From positions 62,001-126,000 of the forward strand of contig JAUMZW010000006.1 of NCBI GenBank assembly GCA_030527925.1: 64,000 bases of DNA. The letters run 5' to 3'. Shown in pieces: positions 48,586 through 59,200 of the stretch. The first letter of the stretch is position 1. Every line of letters begins with the position of its first letter. Source of the stretch: Streptococcus sp. Its GTDB lineage: Bacteria > Bacillota > Bacilli > Lactobacillales > Streptococcaceae. A program made the translations under genes and the position numbers. Under the pieces are notes generated by a model, which searched no databases, was not told the origin of the DNA, and was given only the letters and a program-made list of their open reading frames with translations.

Positions 48586-49052
48586 GGACTACCTTGTCTA
48601 ATCATAAAAGCTCTATAAATTTGTTCAACTAAAACTAGCCTCATCAATTGATGAGGTAAAGTTAATAATCCAAAACTAACAGATACATTAGCTCTATTCT
48701 TTACTTTAGAAGATAAACCAAGACTACCACCAATTATAAATGTTACCGTTGAATACCCTTGAAACATCGCATTATCAACTATTGCACTAAATTCTTCAGA
48801 ACTATATTGTTTTCCTTCAATTGCTAAAACAATGACAAATTCACGTTCTTTAATATTTAACAAGATACGTTCACCTTCTTTATCCAAAATTTTGATATTT
48901 TCAAGGTCACTGGCATTGTCCGGTGTCTTCTCATCTACTAATTCAATTAAATCAACGTTAGTAAATCTTCCCAGACGTTTTATATACTCATTAATGCCAT
49001 CTTTTAAGTATTTTTCTTTTAATTTTCCTACAGATATAATTTTAACTTTCAT
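48573..49052 (-). CDS. rlmH: 23S rRNA pseudouridine-1915 N3-methyltransferase RlmH
   Basis: 159-residue SPOUT methyltransferase that acts on the 70S ribosome at pseudouridine 1915 of helix 69. N-terminus [33 protein letters not shown]-binding knot [47 protein letters not shown], and the C-terminal RQGSPYHK are all diagnostic. The frame opens at ATG 49061, but 49052 gives the standard start. No good ribosome site precedes either, and a TATAAT lies only seven bases upstream of 49052. It is divergent from htrA. Confidence 0.95.
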   Translation of the reverse strand: MKVKIISVGKLKEKYLKDGINEYIKRLGRFTNVDLIELVDEKTPDNASDLENIKILDKEGERILLNIKEREFVIVLAIEGKQYSSEEFSAIVDNAMFQGYSTVTFIIGGSLGLSSKVKNRANVSVSFGLLTLPHQLMRLVLVEQIYRAFMIRQGSPYHK

Positions 49053-49108
49053 AAAATACATTATAACATAGTTCTCATTAACACCTACTTACTTTCTTTT
49101 TAAAATAT

Positions 49109-49125
49109 TTTAAGCTATAATTAAG
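49109..49125 (+). promoter_or_regulatory. CiaR-type binding site at the htrA promoter
   Basis: TTTAAG (49109-49114), five bases, ATTAAG (49120-49125): the direct repeat NTTAAG-N5-WTTAAG bound by CiaR in streptococci. It overlaps a TATAAT (49116-49121) that is the likely -10 of htrA. htrA is a classical CiaRH target in pneumococcus. Confidence 0.8.
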
Positions 49126-49169
49126 TCACAATTGATAAAATTTCCGCAACAAGGAGGTCTATTTAAAAT

Positions 49170-50399
49170 ATGAATCAAAAAAAAGAAAGTAATATTCTAA
49201 AAATAGTAATCATCTTATTTTTAGGATTTTTAGGAGGAATTGGTGGGACATTACTGACCAATCATTTCACATCACAAAACACTACTGTTGGTGGTGGAAA
49301 AACTGCAAATATCACTTATTCTAATACCAATGATACAACAAAGGCCGTTAAAAAGGTCCAAAATTCCGTTGTTTCAGTTATTAATTATCAAGCACAAACA
49401 ACATCAAGTGGACTATCAAGCATTTATGGTCAAATATTTGGAAATACCAATGATACCGATAATGCCACTAACAATAGCTCTGAGGATAACTTAGCGATTG
49501 CTAGTGAAGGTTCAGGGGTTATCTATAAAAAATCTGGCAAATCAGCTTATATTGTAACAAATAATCATGTTGTTGACGGTGCTAGCAAATTAGAAATTCA
49601 ATTTTCAGATGGTAGTAAAGTAACTGGTGAACTTGTCGGTACTGATACTTATTCTGATTTAGCAGTTATCAAAATATCGTCTGAAAAAGTCAAAACAGTT
49701 GCTGAATTTGCTGACTCTTCAAAATTGAATGTTGGTGAAACAGCTATCGCAATTGGTAGTCCCTTAGGTACTGAGTATGCTAATTCTGTCACAGAAGGTA
49801 TTTTATCTAGCCTCAGTAGAACTGTAACCCTTACTAATGAAAGTGGCCAAACAATTTCTACGAATGCCATTCAAACTGATGCCGCTATTAATCCCGGTAA
49901 CTCAGGTGGACCACTCATTAATATTGAAGGACAAATCATAGGTATCAACTCTAGTAAAATTTCATCTACAGGTAATTCTAGTGGAGAATCTGTAGAAGGT
50001 ATTGGTTTTGCTATTCCCTCAAATGATGTTGTTAAAATCATAAAACAATTAGAAAAAAATGGAAAAGTAATCCGACCTGCCTTAGGTATTTCTATGGTAG
50101 ATTTAACAAATCTATCGACAAGTGCTATTGCTCAACTCAATATACCAACAAGTATTACAACAGGTATTGTTGTCGGTTCTGTACAATCTAACATGCCAGT
50201 TAGTGGAAAATTAGAAAAATATGATGTTATAACTGAAATTGATGGAAAAACAGTTACCTCAACTAGTGATTTACAAAGCATTCTTTACGAACATAGCATT
50301 GATGATACTATTAAAATTACTTTCTACCGAGGTACTAGTAAAAAAACTGAAAGCATTAAACTAACTAAAACAAATCAAGATTTGTCTTCAAATCAATAA
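49170..50399 (+). CDS. htrA: Surface serine protease HtrA/DegP
   Basis: 409-residue membrane-anchored quality-control protease. N-terminal helix about 10-30, a low-complexity Asn/Thr/Ser linker (about 35-105), then the trypsin-like domain. Catalytic His is in [11 protein letters not shown] (about 133), Asp in SDLAVIKIS (about 163) and Ser in [15 protein letters not shown] (about 244). One PDZ domain follows (about 300-400). It would degrade misfolded exported proteins and bacteriocin or competence peptides, and lies at its usual place beside parB and the origin. AAGGAGG upstream of ATG 49170 is strong. CiaR control is likely. Confidence 0.97.
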   Translation: MNQKKESNILKIVIILFLGFLGGIGGTLLTNHFTSQNTTVGGGKTANITYSNTNDTTKAVKKVQNSVVSVINYQAQTTSSGLSSIYGQIFGNTNDTDNATNNSSEDNLAIASEGSGVIYKKSGKSAYIVTNNHVVDGASKLEIQFSDGSKVTGELVGTDTYSDLAVIKISSEKVKTVAEFADSSKLNVGETAIAIGSPLGTEYANSVTEGILSSLSRTVTLTNESGQTISTNAIQTDAAINPGNSGGPLINIEGQIIGINSSKISSTGNSSGESVEGIGFAIPSNDVVKIIKQLEKNGKVIRPALGISMVDLTNLSTSAIAQLNIPTSITTGIVVGSVQSNMPVSGKLEKYDVITEIDGKTVTSTSDLQSILYEHSIDDTIKITFYRGTSKKTESIKLTKTNQDLSSNQ

Positions 50400-50404
50400 C
50401 AACC

Positions 50405-50433
50405 ACTACCTTTACAATGTAAAGGTAGTTTTT
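50405..50433 (+). terminator. htrA terminator
   Basis: ACTACCTTTAC pairs with GTAAAGGTAGT around AAT, followed by five T. The parB ribosome site (GGAG) begins just after it. Confidence 0.88.
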
Positions 50434-50442
50434 GGAGTAAAC

Positions 50443-51213
50443 ATGACTGACTACTTAATAAACATCCCAATTGAGGATATTTACCCTAATCCTCATCAAC
50501 CAAGATTAGAATTTGATCAATTTGAATTAAATGAACTAGCTGAATCAATCAAATTAAACGGTATTATACAACCTATCATTGTTCGAAAATCTTCAATTGT
50601 TGGGTACGAATTAATTGCTGGTGAAAGACGATTAAGAGCCTCAAAATTAGCCAAACTATCGACAATACCAGCAATAGTTAAAACTATCTCAACAGAGGAT
50701 AGTATGAAGCAAGCCATTATTGAAAATTTACAACGTTCTAACTTAAATCCAATAGAAGAAGCTAAAGCCTATAAAAAACTTCTAAAGAATCATGATATGA
50801 CTCATGAAGAATTGGCAAAATTAATGGGAAAATCTCGTCCCTATATCTCAAATTGCTTGAGATTATTACAATTACCCAACTCATTAGAAAAAGCCGTTAA
50901 AAATGGGAACCTTTCTCAAGGACACGCGCGTGTTCTTTTAACATTAAAAACTGAAGATGAACAGTTAATATGGTTTGAAAAAATAAATTCAAAAAACCTT
51001 AGTGTTCGTGAGCTTGAAAAAAAACTACAGCATAAAACTAAAAAAAGAAATCAAAAAAAAGACAATCTATTTTTAAATGATTTAGAAAAAAAACTATCAC
51101 AACTTTTAGGTTCCACTATATCATTAGAACAAAAAAAAGATTTATCTTTAAAATTAACATGTCAGTTTAAAACAGAAGAAGATTTAAACAATCTTATAAA
51201 CAAATTAAAATAA
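50443..51213 (+). CDS. parB: Chromosome-partitioning protein ParB (Spo0J)
   Basis: 256-residue CTP-dependent DNA clamp that loads at parS sites and recruits SMC near the origin. N-terminal INIPIEDIYPNPHQPRLEFD, CTP-binding motif AGERRLRASKLAKL (about 59-72), second motif ENLQRSNLNPIEEAKAYKKL (about 94-113), helix-turn-helix THEELAKLMGKSRPYISNCLRLLQLP (about 121-146) and a C-terminal dimer domain. No parA is adjacent, as is normal for streptococci. Three parS-like sequences occur in this window. ATG 50443 follows GGAG. The stop lies inside a long terminator. Confidence 0.97.
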   Translation: MTDYLINIPIEDIYPNPHQPRLEFDQFELNELAESIKLNGIIQPIIVRKSSIVGYELIAGERRLRASKLAKLSTIPAIVKTISTEDSMKQAIIENLQRSNLNPIEEAKAYKKLLKNHDMTHEELAKLMGKSRPYISNCLRLLQLPNSLEKAVKNGNLSQGHARVLLTLKTEDEQLIWFEKINSKNLSVRELEKKLQHKTKKRNQKKDNLFLNDLEKKLSQLLGSTISLEQKKDLSLKLTCQFKTEEDLNNLINKLK

Positions 51214-51237
51214 TTTGTTTATAAGATTGTTTTTTTT
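51186..51237 (+). terminator. parB terminator (22-bp stem)
   Basis: Perfect 22-bp stem (AAACAATCTTATAAACAAATTA with complement; loop AAA) followed by a long T-run. It insulates oriC from htrA-parB transcription. Confidence 0.95.
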
Positions 51238-51242
51238 CCTAG

Positions 51243-51392
51243 TTATACACAAGTATAAATTCATATATACCCTTATTAAACAAAGAAAGTATAAGTTGTT
51301 CACATCCTGTGGATAACTTATGATAAACATGTGGATTTCATAATTAACATATCTCATTTCTGTGGAAAACTATTTGATGTTCTTGTGGAAAA
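51243..51392. other. oriC, upstream DnaA-box cluster
   Basis: Six boxes between parB and dnaA. Plus strand: TTATACACA (51243) and TTGTTCACA (51296). Minus strand: TTATCCACA, perfect, at 51308-51316; AAATCCACA at 51330-51338; TTTTCCACA at 51361-51369 and at 51384-51392. The AT-rich gaps and position before dnaA mark the upstream half of a bipartite Firmicute origin, which also autoregulates dnaA. Confidence 0.95.
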
Positions 51393-51440
51393 CCTTTTTT
51401 TATGTTAAAATAAATCAAATAAAAATCGAGGACATATCTT

Positions 51441-52829
51441 ATGGATAACCAAGTCAAACTATTTTGGGATAAATTATTAGAACTCACAAAAGCATCTTAT
51501 TCTGAAAGTGTTTGTGATTTTTTTATTGCTGATGCTGAAATTATAAAAATTGAACACAAAATTGTTTATATTTACCTTAACAATGAACATAAAATTCAAT
51601 TTTGGAAAAAAAATATGAATGAAAATATTCTAATTGCAGGATTCGAAATTTTTAATGATGAAATTATTCCAAAATATCTCAATAAACAAGAATTTGAAGA
51701 GTTCAATCTTTTACCCAATATAAACCAAACACCTAGCAATCTCTCACCTAATACCTACCAAATAAATAATGAGCATCCTCCACTTATACCTCTAAAGGAT
51801 ACCAATCTTAATGAAAAATACAGTTTTAAAAACTTTGTACAGGGAGATGAAAATCGCTGGGCTGTTGCTGCATCTATAGCTGTTGTTGAATCACCAGGAA
51901 CAACCTATAACCCATTATTTATATGGGGAGGACCTGGATTAGGAAAAACACATCTACTTAACGCTATTGGTAATGACTTTCTTAAAAATAATCCTATCGC
52001 TAGAGTAAAATACATCACAGCCGAAAATTTTATTAATGAATTTGTCAATAGCATTCGTCTTGATAAAATGGATGATTTAAAAGAAAGATTTAGAAGTTTA
52101 GATCTTCTACTAATAGATGATATTCAATCATTAGCAAAAAAAACCTTATCCGGTACACAAGAAGAATTCTTTAATACATTCAATGCCCTTCATGTCAATA
52201 ACAAACAAATCGTTTTAACAAGTGATCGCATGCCAGAACACCTAAATGATTTAGAAAAACGTCTCGTCACACGTTTTGGTTGGGGCCTAACAATTAATAT
52301 TACCCCACCTGACTTTGAAACACGAGTTGCCATATTGATTAATAAAATTCAAGATTACCCATATGAATTTACTCAAGATACAATTGAATACCTTGCTGGT
52401 CAATTTGATTCAAATGTACGTGACCTTGAAGGAGCACTCAAGGATATCAGCCTCGTAGCATCTGTCAATGAAGTTGATACAATCACAGTTGATTTAGCAG
52501 CAGAAGCAATTAGAGCACGTAAGCAAGATGCCAAAATTATAACTGTAATTCCTATTGAAGAAATACAACAAAAAGTTGGTAAATTTTACGAGGTTACTGT
52601 TAAAGAAATAAAATCAACCAAACGAACACAAAAAATAGTTCTTGCTAGACAAGTAGCTATGTACTTAGCCCGTGAACTGACTGATAATAGTCTGCCAAAA
52701 ATCGGAAAAGAATTTGGTGGTAGAGATCACTCCACTGTTCTACATGCTTACAATAAAATAAAAAACATGATTGCTCATGACAATAATTTAAGAATTGAAA
52801 TCGAAAACATTCAAAATAAAATTAAATAA
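51441..52829 (+). CDS. dnaA: Chromosomal replication initiator protein DnaA
   Basis: 462-residue AAA+ initiator. Domain I is about 1-80 (diverged, [21 protein letters not shown]), with a variable linker about 85-125. The AAA+ core has Walker [12 protein letters not shown] (about 163-173), Walker [11 protein letters not shown] (about 223-232), sensor-1 [10 protein letters not shown] and sensor-2 [10 protein letters not shown]. Domain IV HTH contains the signature [19 protein letters not shown] (about 423-441) that reads DnaA boxes. ATG 51441 follows GAGG. Flanked on both sides by DnaA-box clusters. The N-terminal domain and linker look somewhat longer than in the streptococci I remember. Confidence 0.99.
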   Translation: MDNQVKLFWDKLLELTKASYSESVCDFFIADAEIIKIEHKIVYIYLNNEHKIQFWKKNMNENILIAGFEIFNDEIIPKYLNKQEFEEFNLLPNINQTPSNLSPNTYQINNEHPPLIPLKDTNLNEKYSFKNFVQGDENRWAVAASIAVVESPGTTYNPLFIWGGPGLGKTHLLNAIGNDFLKNNPIARVKYITAENFINEFVNSIRLDKMDDLKERFRSLDLLLIDDIQSLAKKTLSGTQEEFFNTFNALHVNNKQIVLTSDRMPEHLNDLEKRLVTRFGWGLTINITPPDFETRVAILINKIQDYPYEFTQDTIEYLAGQFDSNVRDLEGALKDISLVASVNEVDTITVDLAAEAIRARKQDAKIITVIPIEEIQQKVGKFYEVTVKEIKSTKRTQKIVLARQVAMYLARELTDNSLPKIGKEFGGRDHSTVLHAYNKIKNMIAHDNNLRIEIENIQNKIK

Positions 52830-52831
52830 CC

Positions 52832-52933
52832 TGTGGATATAAATTAAAAATAAAAATAAGTTTTCCACAGATTGTTAACAACTTATTTTTCTCACACTTT
52901 CAATGGTTTTGAAAGTTATCCACAATATACACA
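52832..52933. other. oriC, downstream DnaA-box cluster
   Basis: Boxes between dnaA and dnaN: ATATCCACA on the minus strand (52832-52840); TTTTCCACA (52861-52869), TTATCCACA, perfect (52916-52924), and ATATACACA (52925-52933) on the plus strand. The last two abut and point at the triplet tract that follows. Confidence 0.92.
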
Positions 52934-52937
52934 AGAC

Positions 52938-52961
52938 CTACTACTACTAAAATTATTATTA
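52938..52961 (+). other. Candidate DnaA-trio unwinding element of oriC
   Basis: Directly after the paired DnaA boxes and a short GACC, the sequence runs as triplets: CTA four times, AAA, then TTA three times, leading into AT-rich DNA before dnaN. In Bacillus subtilis an equivalent CTA-like triplet tract next to DnaA boxes forms the basal unwinding system on which DnaA assembles on single strands. Arrangement, orientation and spacing agree. Confidence 0.82.
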
Positions 52962-52979
52962 TTTAATAAAGGAGTTAAA

Positions 52980-54116
52980 ATGATTAATTTTTCTATAAAC
53001 AAAACATTTTTTCTACATGCATTGCAAATTGCTAAAAAAGCAATTAGCAGTAAAAATGCTATACCTATTTTGTCAACTTTGAAACTAGATGTAAAATCCG
53101 ATGAAATTATTTTAACTGCTTCAAACGGACAAATTTCAATTGAAACCTTTTTATCATCACAAAATGAAAATGCAGGATTATTGATTAATGAAACAGGTTC
53201 TATATTATTAGAAGCTAACTTTTTTATTAATGTTGTTTCAAGTTTACCTGAATCAACATTAGATATTGAAGAAATTGAAAATTATCAAATTCTCTTAAAA
53301 AGTGGAAAATCTTTAATCACCCTAAAAGGAAAAGATACTGATTTCTATCCACATTTACAAGATATTAAAACAACAAACTCTTTATCTTTATCAACAAAAG
53401 TATTAAAATCACTGATTTCTGAAACAGCATTTGCTGCTAGCTTACAAGAAAGCCGTCCTATTTTAACAGGTGTCCATATGCTTTTAAATGATAAAAAAGA
53501 ATTTAAAGCTATAGCAACAGACTCACATCGAATGAGTCAACGTCAAATTATTTTAGAAAATTCCCAAACAGAATTTGATGTTGTAATTCCTAGTAAATCA
53601 TTAAGAGAACTATCAAGCATCTTAACTGATGATATTGAAACTATTGAAGTTTATTTTTCAGATAGTCAAATGCTTTTTAAAACAGAATCTATTAGTTTTT
53701 ATACACGTTTACTTGAAGGAAATTATCCAGATACAGACCGTTTATTAACAAATCATTTTGAAACTGAAGTAACATTTAACACCACAGTATTAAAGCATGC
53801 AATGGAACGTGCTCATCTGATTTCGAATGCTACTCAAAATGGTACTGTAAAATTAGAGATGTTGACAAATAAAGTTACAGCTTATGTTAATTCTCCAGAA
53901 GTAGGTAAAGTTAATGAAGAGATAGATACAATCCATCAATCTGGAAATGATTTAACAATTAGCTTTAATCCAACTTATTTAATCGAGGCCTTAAAAGCTT
54001 TTAATAGTGAGACTGTCACAATTCGTTTTATCTCATCAGTGAGGCCCTTTACATTAACTCCAGAAGATGATAAGGAAAATTTCATTCAATTGATAACCCC
54101 TGTTCGTACGAATTAA
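52980..54116 (+). CDS. dnaN: DNA polymerase III beta subunit (sliding clamp)
   Basis: 378-residue ring clamp that tethers DNA polymerase III to DNA. It begins MINFSINKTFFLHALQIAKKAISSKNAIPILS, with RPILTGVHMLLNDKKEFKAIATDSHRM in domain 2 and the C-terminal protein-binding pocket ending ITPVRTN. The frame is open back to 52872, through the DnaA boxes, but ATG 52980 has AAAGGAG eight bases upstream and matches the family start. The ribosome site follows directly on the DnaA-trio tract. Confidence 0.98.
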   Translation: MINFSINKTFFLHALQIAKKAISSKNAIPILSTLKLDVKSDEIILTASNGQISIETFLSSQNENAGLLINETGSILLEANFFINVVSSLPESTLDIEEIENYQILLKSGKSLITLKGKDTDFYPHLQDIKTTNSLSLSTKVLKSLISETAFAASLQESRPILTGVHMLLNDKKEFKAIATDSHRMSQRQIILENSQTEFDVVIPSKSLRELSSILTDDIETIEVYFSDSQMLFKTESISFYTRLLEGNYPDTDRLLTNHFETEVTFNTTVLKHAMERAHLISNATQNGTVKLEMLTNKVTAYVNSPEVGKVNEEIDTIHQSGNDLTISFNPTYLIEALKAFNSETVTIRFISSVRPFTLTPEDDKENFIQLITPVRTN

Positions 54117-54130
54117 GGTGAGGTAGTAGA

Positions 54131-54325
54131 ATGTATGATATTGGTAATTTTGTTGAAATGAAAAAACCTCATGCTTGTGTAATTAAATCAACGGGGAAAA
54201 AAGCTAATCGCTGGGAAATTTTACGTATTGGAGCAGATATTAAATTAAGCTGTACAAATTGTAATCATATTATTATGCTTAGTCGCTATCAATTCGAACG
54301 TAAATTGAAAAAAATTATTTCTTAA
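54131..54325 (+). CDS. DUF951 small zinc-ribbon-like protein
   Basis: 64-residue protein of the DUF951 family (Bacillus YyzM relatives), conserved beside dnaN or ychF in Firmicutes. It has GNFVEMKKPHACVIKSTGKKANRWEILRIGADIKLSCTNCNHIIMLSRYQFERKLKKI, with His/Cys in KPHAC and the pair CTNC that could bind a metal. ATG 54131, GAGG upstream, is 14 bases after the dnaN stop, so co-transcribed. Function unknown. Confidence 0.93.
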   Translation: MYDIGNFVEMKKPHACVIKSTGKKANRWEILRIGADIKLSCTNCNHIIMLSRYQFERKLKKIIS

Positions 54326-54356
54326 ATTTAGGAAATAGGAAATTTTAAAAAGTAAG

Positions 54357-54383
54357 AGCCTATATGTTTAGTAGGCTTTTTTT
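54357..54383 (+). terminator. Terminator after DUF951 gene
   Basis: AGCCTA pairs with TAGGCT around nine bases, followed by seven T. Confidence 0.82.
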
Positions 54384-54435
54384 ATGGTTTTTATGGTATA
54401 ATACTTTTGATTGAAATTTGAACGGAGACTATAAA

Positions 54436-55551
54436 ATGGCTTTAACAGCAGGTATCGTAGGATTACCAAATGTGGGTAAATCCACTTTATTTAATGCAAT
54501 TACCAAAGCTGGTGCAGAAGCAGCTAACTATCCTTTTGCTACAATTGATCCTAATGTGGGTATGGTAGAAGTACCAGATGAGCGTCTTGATAAATTAACA
54601 GAACTTATTACGCCTAAAAAAACAGTTCCAACAACTTTTGAATTTACAGATATTGCAGGGATTGTAAAAGGAGCATCAAAAGGTGAAGGGCTAGGAAATA
54701 AATTTTTAGCTAATATCAGGGAAGTTGATGCAATTGTTCATGTTGTTCGTGCATTTGATGATGAGAATGTTATGAGAGAACAAGGTAGAGAATCTGATTT
54801 TGTAGATCCTATCGCTGACATTGAAACAATAAATCTAGAATTGATTTTAGCTGATTTAGATTCAATTAATAAACGTTATGCGCGTGTAGAGAAGATGGCA
54901 CGTACACAAAAAGATAAAGATTCTGTGGCAGAGTTTTCGGTACTTCAAAAAATTAAACCTGTGCTAGAAGATGGAAAATCAGCTCGTACAATTGATTTTT
55001 CAGATGATGAATTAAAGGTCGTTAAAGGTTTATTTTTATTAACAACTAAGCCAGTTCTTTATGTTGCTAATGTAGATGAAGATAAAGTTTCTGAACCAGA
55101 CAATATTTCTTATGTCCAACAAATTAGAGAATTTGCAGCTACTGAAAATGCAGAAGTAGTTGTTATTTCAGCGAGAGCAGAAGAGGAAATTTCAGAATTA
55201 GATGATGACGAAAAAGGTGAGTTTCTAGAAGCAATAGGTTTGACTGAATCTGGTGTTGATAAATTAACAAGAGCAGCCTACCATTTACTCGGTTTAGGAA
55301 CATATTTTACGGCTGGTGAAAAAGAGGTACGTGCTTGGACATTTAAGCGTGGTATTAAAGCTCCACAAGCAGCTGGTATTATTCATTCTGACTTTGAACG
55401 AGGGTTTATCAGAGCAGTAACAATGTCTTATGATGATTTAATAAAATATGGGTCTGAAAAAGCGGTTAAAGAAGCTGGTCGACTTCGTGAAGAAGGAAAA
55501 GAATATATTGTTCAAGATGGAGACATTATGGAATTTAGATTTAATGTTTAA
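54436..55551 (+). CDS. ychF: Redox-regulated ATPase/GTPase YchF (OLA1 family)
   Basis: 371-residue Obg-related P-loop protein that binds ATP and the ribosome. G1 GIVGLPNVGKSTLFNAI (about 6-22), switch region ANYPFATIDPNVGMV, G3 DIAGIVKGASKGEGLGN, coiled-coil domain (about 125-200), and C-terminal TGS domain ending EEGKEYIVQDGDIMEFRFNV. The frame opens at a TTG at 54418, but GGAG lies between and ATG 54436 is standard. It has its own promoter region after a terminator. Confidence 0.97.
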   Translation: MALTAGIVGLPNVGKSTLFNAITKAGAEAANYPFATIDPNVGMVEVPDERLDKLTELITPKKTVPTTFEFTDIAGIVKGASKGEGLGNKFLANIREVDAIVHVVRAFDDENVMREQGRESDFVDPIADIETINLELILADLDSINKRYARVEKMARTQKDKDSVAEFSVLQKIKPVLEDGKSARTIDFSDDELKVVKGLFLLTTKPVLYVANVDEDKVSEPDNISYVQQIREFAATENAEVVVISARAEEEISELDDDEKGEFLEAIGLTESGVDKLTRAAYHLLGLGTYFTAGEKEVRAWTFKRGIKAPQAAGIIHSDFERGFIRAVTMSYDDLIKYGSEKAVKEAGRLREEGKEYIVQDGDIMEFRFNV

Positions 55552-55601
55552 AAATAGAATACTTACAGTTATCAGTAGTTAGTAAACGGAATTTGCTGTT
55601 T

Positions 55602-55646
55602 GGGGGTGGGAAGTACATTTGATGGATAATTTTCTCACTCCCTTTT
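55602..55646 (+). terminator. Probable ychF terminator
   Basis: GGGGGTGGGAA can pair with TTCTCACTCCC (with two G-U pairs) across a 19-base loop, followed by TTTT. Confidence 0.6.
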
Positions 55647-55667
55647 AGTCTTTAAAAAAGGAGAAAA

Positions 55668-56240
55668 ATGGTTAAATTAATAGTTGGATTGGGAAATCCA
55701 GGTAGTAAATATCATGAAACAAAGCATAATGTTGGTTTCATGGTTATTGATCAGATTGCAAAAGAAAAATCAGTAGTCTTTACAGAAGACAAGAATTTTA
55801 AAGCTGATATTGGTAGTTTTTTCTTAAATGGTGAAAAAATTTATCTAATAAAACCAATAACTTTTATGAATAATAGTGGAATTGCTGTCAGAGCTTTGTT
55901 GGCTTATTATAATATCAGTATTGCTGATTTAATTGTTATTTATGATGATCTCGATATGGCTGTTGGTAAAATTCGTTTTAGACAAAAAGGATCTGCTGGT
56001 GGACATAATGGTATAAAGAGTATCATTGCAAATATTACAACTCAAGAATTTGATCGTATTAAAATTGGGATTGGAAGACCAGATAGGAATCATAAAGTTG
56101 TTATCAATCATGTTCTTGGAAAATTTCAAGGAGATGATTATATTACGATTAAACTTACTATTGAAAAAGTGATAGAAGCGATATATTTTTATCTTTCTGG
56201 AAAATCATTTGATATGGTTATGCAAAAATATAATGGGTAA
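55668..56240 (+). CDS. pth: Peptidyl-tRNA hydrolase
   Basis: 190-residue enzyme that frees tRNA from stalled peptidyl-tRNA. It has [18 protein letters not shown] with the catalytic His (about 5-22), [15 protein letters not shown] with the catalytic Asp (about 90-97) and GGHNGIKSI (about 110-118). ATG 55668 has AAGGAG upstream. Six bases separate it from mfd; the pth-mfd pair and its position after ychF are standard for streptococci. Confidence 0.98.
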   Translation: MVKLIVGLGNPGSKYHETKHNVGFMVIDQIAKEKSVVFTEDKNFKADIGSFFLNGEKIYLIKPITFMNNSGIAVRALLAYYNISIADLIVIYDDLDMAVGKIRFRQKGSAGGHNGIKSIIANITTQEFDRIKIGIGRPDRNHKVVINHVLGKFQGDDYITIKLTIEKVIEAIYFYLSGKSFDMVMQKYNG

Positions 56241-56246
56241 TTTGAG

Positions 56247-59200
56247 ATGGATCTTATTACATTATTTCAAAAAAATAACAGTATAAAAGAATGGAATAAT
56301 TCTCTAAAAGATAAGAATCGTCAATTATTGATGGGGTTGTCTTTATCAAGTAAGGCTATAGCTATAGCTACAGCCTATAAGAGTAGTAGAACTCCTATTC
56401 TTGTTGTGACACATTCTCAGAATGAGGCTGATAAATTAAGTAGTGATTTATCAAGTTTAATTGGTGAGGATAATGTTTATCAGTTTTTTGCTGATGATGC
56501 AGCAGCTGCTGAATTTATCTTTTCATCTTTAGATAGGACTGTCTCAAGATTAAATGCTTTAGATTTCTTAAGTTTAGAAAAAACAGGTATTGTTATAACG
56601 ACTATAGTTGGTACTAAAATCGTATTGTCAGATCCTAAAACTTATCGCCAATCTCATTTATCATTTTCAGTCGGAGAGGAGTATTTATTACAAAATATCT
56701 CTCAAAAATTAATTAATATGGGATATAAAAAGGTTTCTAAAGTTACTAGTCCTGGGGAATTTAGTAATCGTGGTGATATTTTAGATATTTTTGAAATAGT
56801 ATCAGAGATGCCTTACCGATTAGAATTTTTTGGTGATGAAATTGATGGCATAAGAGAATTTGATTGTGAGACGCAAAAATCAATTGATAGTCTTGATAAG
56901 ATACAAGTTTCTCCAGCAAGTGATATTATTTTCAGTGAAGATGATTTTCAACGAGCACAAGAGTTTTTTGAAAAAAGTTTAGGTGATTTATCAGATGAAA
57001 GTCATCGATACATCAGTAGTATTTATGATTCTGTAAAAGATAGATATATTCACCAAGATATTAGAAAATTTTTAAGTTGCTTTTATCAAAAAGAATGGAC
57101 AATACTAGATTATCTTCCTAAAGATACCATTGTATTTTTTGATGATTTTCAAAAAATTATGGACAAGCATGCTAAATTTGAAATTGAGGTTGCCAATCTG
57201 CTAACAGATGATTTACTTCAAGGAAAAGCTCTACCCAATTTAGATTATTTTGCTAAAAATTATAAACAGTTAAGACATTATAAGCCAGCAACTTTTTTTT
57301 CTAATTTTCATAAAGGATTAGGAAATATTAAATTTGATAAATTATATAATCTTACGCAATACGCTATGCAAGAATTTTTTAATCAAATTCCATTGCTAGT
57401 GGATGAGATTAATCGTTATCAAAAATCAAAAGCAACGGTTATTATTCAAACGGATTCAAAGCAAAGTCTTGAGCGTTTACGAGATAATCTATTAGAGTAT
57501 AATTTAGAGTTACCTGTGACAAGTCAAGAAAATATTGAAGAAAAAGAATCTCAATTAGTGACTGGTAATCTATTGAACGGTTTTTATTTTGCAGATGAGA
57601 AAATTGTTCTCATTACAGAACGTGAGATATACCATAAAAAAATAAAACGTAAAGTTCGTCGTTCTAATATTAGTAATGCTGAGCGATTAAAAGATTATAA
57701 TGAATTAAGTCCAGGAGATTATGTTGTTCATAATATACATGGGATAGGTCAATTTTTAGGAATTGAAACGATTGAAATTCATGGTATTCATAGGGATTAT
57801 GCGACAATTCAATATCAAAATTCTGATAAGATTTCAATACCTGTTGATCAGATTGAACTGCTATCAAAATATGTTGCTAGCGATGGTAAAGAACCCAAAA
57901 TAAATAAATTAAACGATGGTAGGTTTCAAAAAACAAAGCAAAAAGTTAGTAAACAAGTTGAAGATATTGCAGATGATTTAATTAAATTATATGCAGAAAG
58001 AAGTCAACTTGAAGGCTATGCTTTTTCTCCAGATGATGACAACCAAAGAGAATTTGATGAAGATTTTTCTTATGCAGAGACACAAGACCAACTAAGATCT
58101 ATTGATGAAATAAAAAAAGACATGGAAAGTAAGCATCCCATGGATCGTCTTTTAGTTGGTGATGTTGGTTTTGGTAAGACTGAAGTGGCAATGAGGGCAG
58201 CTTTTAAGGCTGTTAATGATAATAAGCAAGTTGCGATATTAGTACCTACAACAGTTTTAGCACAACAGCATTATGAAAATTTTAGAGCTAGGTTTGAAAA
58301 TTTCCCTATTAATATTGATGTTTTAAGTAGATTTAGAAGTAAAAAAGAGCAAAGTGAAACTCTTAAAAAATTAAAGAATGGACAAGTTGATATTCTTGTA
58401 GGTACACATCGTATTTTATCTAATGATGTTGAATTTTTAGACTTGGGATTAATTGTTATTGATGAGGAACAGCGATTTGGAGTAAAGCATAAAGAAAAGT
58501 TGAAATTATTGAAAGCAAAGGTTGATGTTTTAACCTTGACAGCTACCCCAATTCCTAGAACTTTACACATGTCTATGCTAGGAATAAGGGATTTATCGGT
58601 CATTGAAACGCCACCAACTAATCGTTATCCCGTCCAAACCTATGTTTTAGAAAATAATTTTGGTATTATTCGTGAAGGGATAATGAGAGAATTAGATCGA
58701 GGTGGTCAAGTTTTCTATGTTTATAACAAAGTTGATACAATTGATCAAAAGGTATCAGAACTTCAAGAACTTGTTCCAGAAGCTAGTATTGGTTTTGTTC
58801 ATGGTCAAATGACGGAAATTCAACTTGAAAATACACTTTTAGATTTTATAAATGGGACTTATGATGTTTTAGTAGCGACGACAATTATTGAAACAGGTAT
58901 TGATATTTCCAATGTTAATACTCTGTTTATAGAAAATGCAGATCATATGGGATTATCAACACTTTATCAGTTACGTGGTCGTGTTGGAAGGTCCAATAGA
59001 ATTGCTTATGCTTATCTTATGTATAGACCAGATAAGGTATTGTCTGAAATATCTGAAAAACGTTTGGATGCTATAAAAGGATTTACTGAATTAGGGTCAG
59101 GTTTTAAAATTGCAATGCGTGATTTATCTATCCGAGGAGCAGGTAATATTCTAGGAGCTTCACAAAGTGGATTTATTGATTCAGTTGGTTTTGAAATGTA

